Origin: an uncultured Lachnospiraceae bacterium
GTDB lineage: Bacteria > Bacillota > Clostridia > Lachnospirales > Lachnospiraceae
Length of the DNA stretch: 64,000 nt
Reading direction: 5' to 3'
Assembly (NCBI GenBank): GCA_946549035.1
Contig: CAMNQH010000003.1
Coordinates: 39,060 to 103,059, forward strand
Positions within the stretch are counted from its first letter, which is position 1, and the number at the start of each line of letters is the position of its first letter. A program made the position numbers and the translations under genes. The notes beneath the pieces are model-generated. The model had not been told where the DNA came from and searched no databases. It saw only the letters and a list, made by a program, of their open reading frames with translations. Positions 62,953 to 64,000 of this stretch are shown one piece after another.

Positions 62953-63388
62953 TGACCATGCGGCTACTGCGCTGAAAATGGAGATTATGGAATATGTAAA
63001 GTCTTTGGGCCATGAGGTGATCAATATTGGAACAGATTCCATCGAACGGTGCGATTATCCGGTATATGGAAAATGGGTAGGACGCGCGGTGGTATCCGGG
63101 GATGCAGATTGCGGTATTTTGATTTGCGGTACTGGAGTCGGCATGGCGATTGCGGCCAACAAGGTAAAAGGCGTCCGGGCCGGGGTATGTTCTGACACGG
63201 CTACGGCACGTTTGATGAAGGAGCATAACAATGCCAATGTTCTTGCCTTTGGAGCTAGGATTGTAGGGCCGGAATTGGCAAAAGACATTGTGCGGACATA
63301 TCTGGAAGCGGAATTTTCCGGGGGCAGGCATCAGGAGCGCATCAATATGTTTCGGGATATAGAAGAAGGAAAGGAAGGGGACGCATAA
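62933..63388 (+). CDS. rpiB: Ribose-5-phosphate isomerase B
   Basis: A 151-residue RpiB/LacAB-family isomerase of the pentose phosphate pathway. IGNDHAATALK near the N-terminus, GTGVGMAIAANKVKGVRAG and the catalytic-site Cys in LICGTGVG are typical. It overlaps the upstream gene by 20 bases, indicating translational coupling. A closely similar sugar isomerase is possible, but length and motifs fit RpiB. Confidence 0.92.
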   Translation: MKIVIGNDHAATALKMEIMEYVKSLGHEVINIGTDSIERCDYPVYGKWVGRAVVSGDADCGILICGTGVGMAIAANKVKGVRAGVCSDTATARLMKEHNNANVLAFGARIVGPELAKDIVRTYLEAEFSGGRHQERINMFRDIEEGKEGDA

Positions 63389-63450
63389 GAACTCTTTGTT
63401 TCCTCAGACCTTTGAAAAAACCTAATCGAGAGCGTTTCCCCAAAAAAAGG

Positions 63451-63479
63451 TTGAAAAATATGGTATTTTATTATAGAAT
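63451..63479 (+). promoter_or_regulatory. Promoter of efp
   Basis: TTGAAA (63451-63456), 17-base spacer, TAGAAT (63474-63479), 54 bases upstream of the efp ATG. Moderate match to sigma-A. Confidence 0.55.
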
Positions 63480-63532
63480 ATAGAAAGTATCGGGGAAAAT
63501 TGCGCCCTGAGTGATGTAAGGAGGAAAATCGA

Positions 63533-64000
63533 ATGATTTCAGCAGGAGATTTCAGGAACGGTATTACGATTGAATTGGATAATAATATTTACCAGATCAT
63601 TGAATTCCAGCATGTAAAGCCGGGTAAAGGCGCGGCTTTCGTAAGAACGAAGCTGAAGAATATTAAGAACGGCGGCGTGGTGGAGAAGACCTTCCGTCCC
63701 ACGGAAAAATGTCCCCAGGCCCGTATTGATCGGGCGGACATGCAGTATCTGTATTCTGACGGCGACTTATTCCATTTCATGGATGTAGAAACTTATGAGC
63801 AGATTGCGTTGGATCAAAATTCCATCGGAGATGCCTTGAAGTTTGTCAAAGAAAATGAGATGGTAAAGATGCTTTCCCATAACGGAAGCGTATTTGCAGT
63901 GGAACCGCCTCTGTTTGTAGAGCTTAAAATCACTGAGACAGAGCCGGGCTTTAAGGGAGACACTGCTACGGGAGCTACCAAGCCGGCAGTTGTAGAGACC
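63533..64000 (+). CDS. efp: Elongation factor P (3' truncated by window end)
   Basis: The frame runs from ATG 63533 to the window edge, 156 codons of about 185. It opens [13 protein letters not shown] and has the KOW-type loop [16 protein letters not shown] whose lysine is the site of modification in many species. The RPTEKC stretch and the FMDVETYEQ of the OB domains follow. EF-P relieves ribosome stalling at proline runs. AAGGAGG lies eight bases before ATG. Confidence 0.95.
   Translation, partial: MISAGDFRNGITIELDNNIYQIIEFQHVKPGKGAAFVRTKLKNIKNGGVVEKTFRPTEKCPQARIDRADMQYLYSDGDLFHFMDVETYEQIALDQNSIGDALKFVKENEMVKMLSHNGSVFAVEPPLFVELKITETEPGFKGDTATGATKPAVVET

Noticed and set aside
1..64000. CRISPR arrays, insertion sequences, rRNA genes
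   Set aside because: No regularly spaced repeats, no transposase-like reading frames and no rRNA sequence were seen; the only mobile-type gene is the serine recombinase.

Overview
The window reads as chromosomal DNA of a spore-forming, anaerobic, low-to-mid GC Bacillota, most likely a Clostridia/Lachnospiraceae gut commensal. The evidence is dipicolinate synthase (dpaAB), a PdaA-like cortex deacetylase, a SleC cortex-lytic enzyme (in two pieces), a class III fructose bisphosphatase, the acyltransferase/DUF6320/esterase cluster, strong AGGAGG ribosome sites and sigma-A type promoters. Genus and species cannot be fixed from the sequence alone.

Layout. 0-4.8 kb: end of ftsY, ilvA, and a reverse-strand dpaA-dpaB-asnB group. 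4.9-9.5 kb: acyltransferase, zinc-ribbon membrane protein, and an esterase fused in frame to an M3 oligopeptidase. 9.6-16.1 kb: a complete peptide ABC importer. 16.2-18.6 kb: a 49-residue protein, a large serine recombinase, then the headless C-terminal part of sleC. 18.8-21.5 kb (reverse): flippase-like protein, YiiX/NlpC-like protein, glycosyltransferase. 21.8-33.7 kb: pdaA-like deacetylase, a phloretin-hydrolase-like enzyme, ECF S component plus class V aminotransferase, flavoprotein, LysR regulator, thioesterase, purA, HAD, short pyruvate-kinase-like protein, DegV, amidase. 34.0-46.0 kb: an accessory surface/secretion locus with a Tad-like ATPase, a two-part TadB/C-like membrane protein, several very small membrane proteins and two large secreted InlB-repeat proteins, one a subtilase; a tRNA-Ala lies antisense inside it. 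46.0-54.6 kb: cyclophilin, SSB-like protein, cobO, lysine riboswitch, dapA, dapB, fbp, chemoreceptor. 54.8-60.7 kb: thyA-folA, AEC transporter, ilvBN, ilvE. 60.8-64 kb: small membrane protein, the N-terminal part of sleC, isochorismatase-like, YqeG-like, rpiB and efp (cut by the window end).

Main observation. The two pieces of sleC are on the same strand, 43.8 kb apart and in permuted order (C-part at 18 kb, N-part at 61 kb). Both break at the same 18-base word (17 of 18 identical), in the same reading frame, and the C-part begins 13 bases after the stop codon of the serine recombinase gene. Joining the ends of the 18.0-61.8 kb segment would restore one SleC of about 425 residues. Joining the outer flanks would restore a normal order recombinase / isochorismatase promoter. 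This is the signature of site-specific recombination with sleC as target. It resembles sporulation-gene interruptions such as sigK/skin, but the excised circle would carry ordinary chromosomal genes together with the rebuilt sleC. Whether the event is reversible, developmental, or a frozen rearrangement or assembly effect cannot be decided from this window.

Other parts work as expected: a lysine riboswitch governs dapA, ilvB-ilvN-ilvE give branched-chain synthesis together with ilvA, thyA-folA form a folate/thymidylate pair, and dpaAB, pdaA and sleC serve spore formation and germination.
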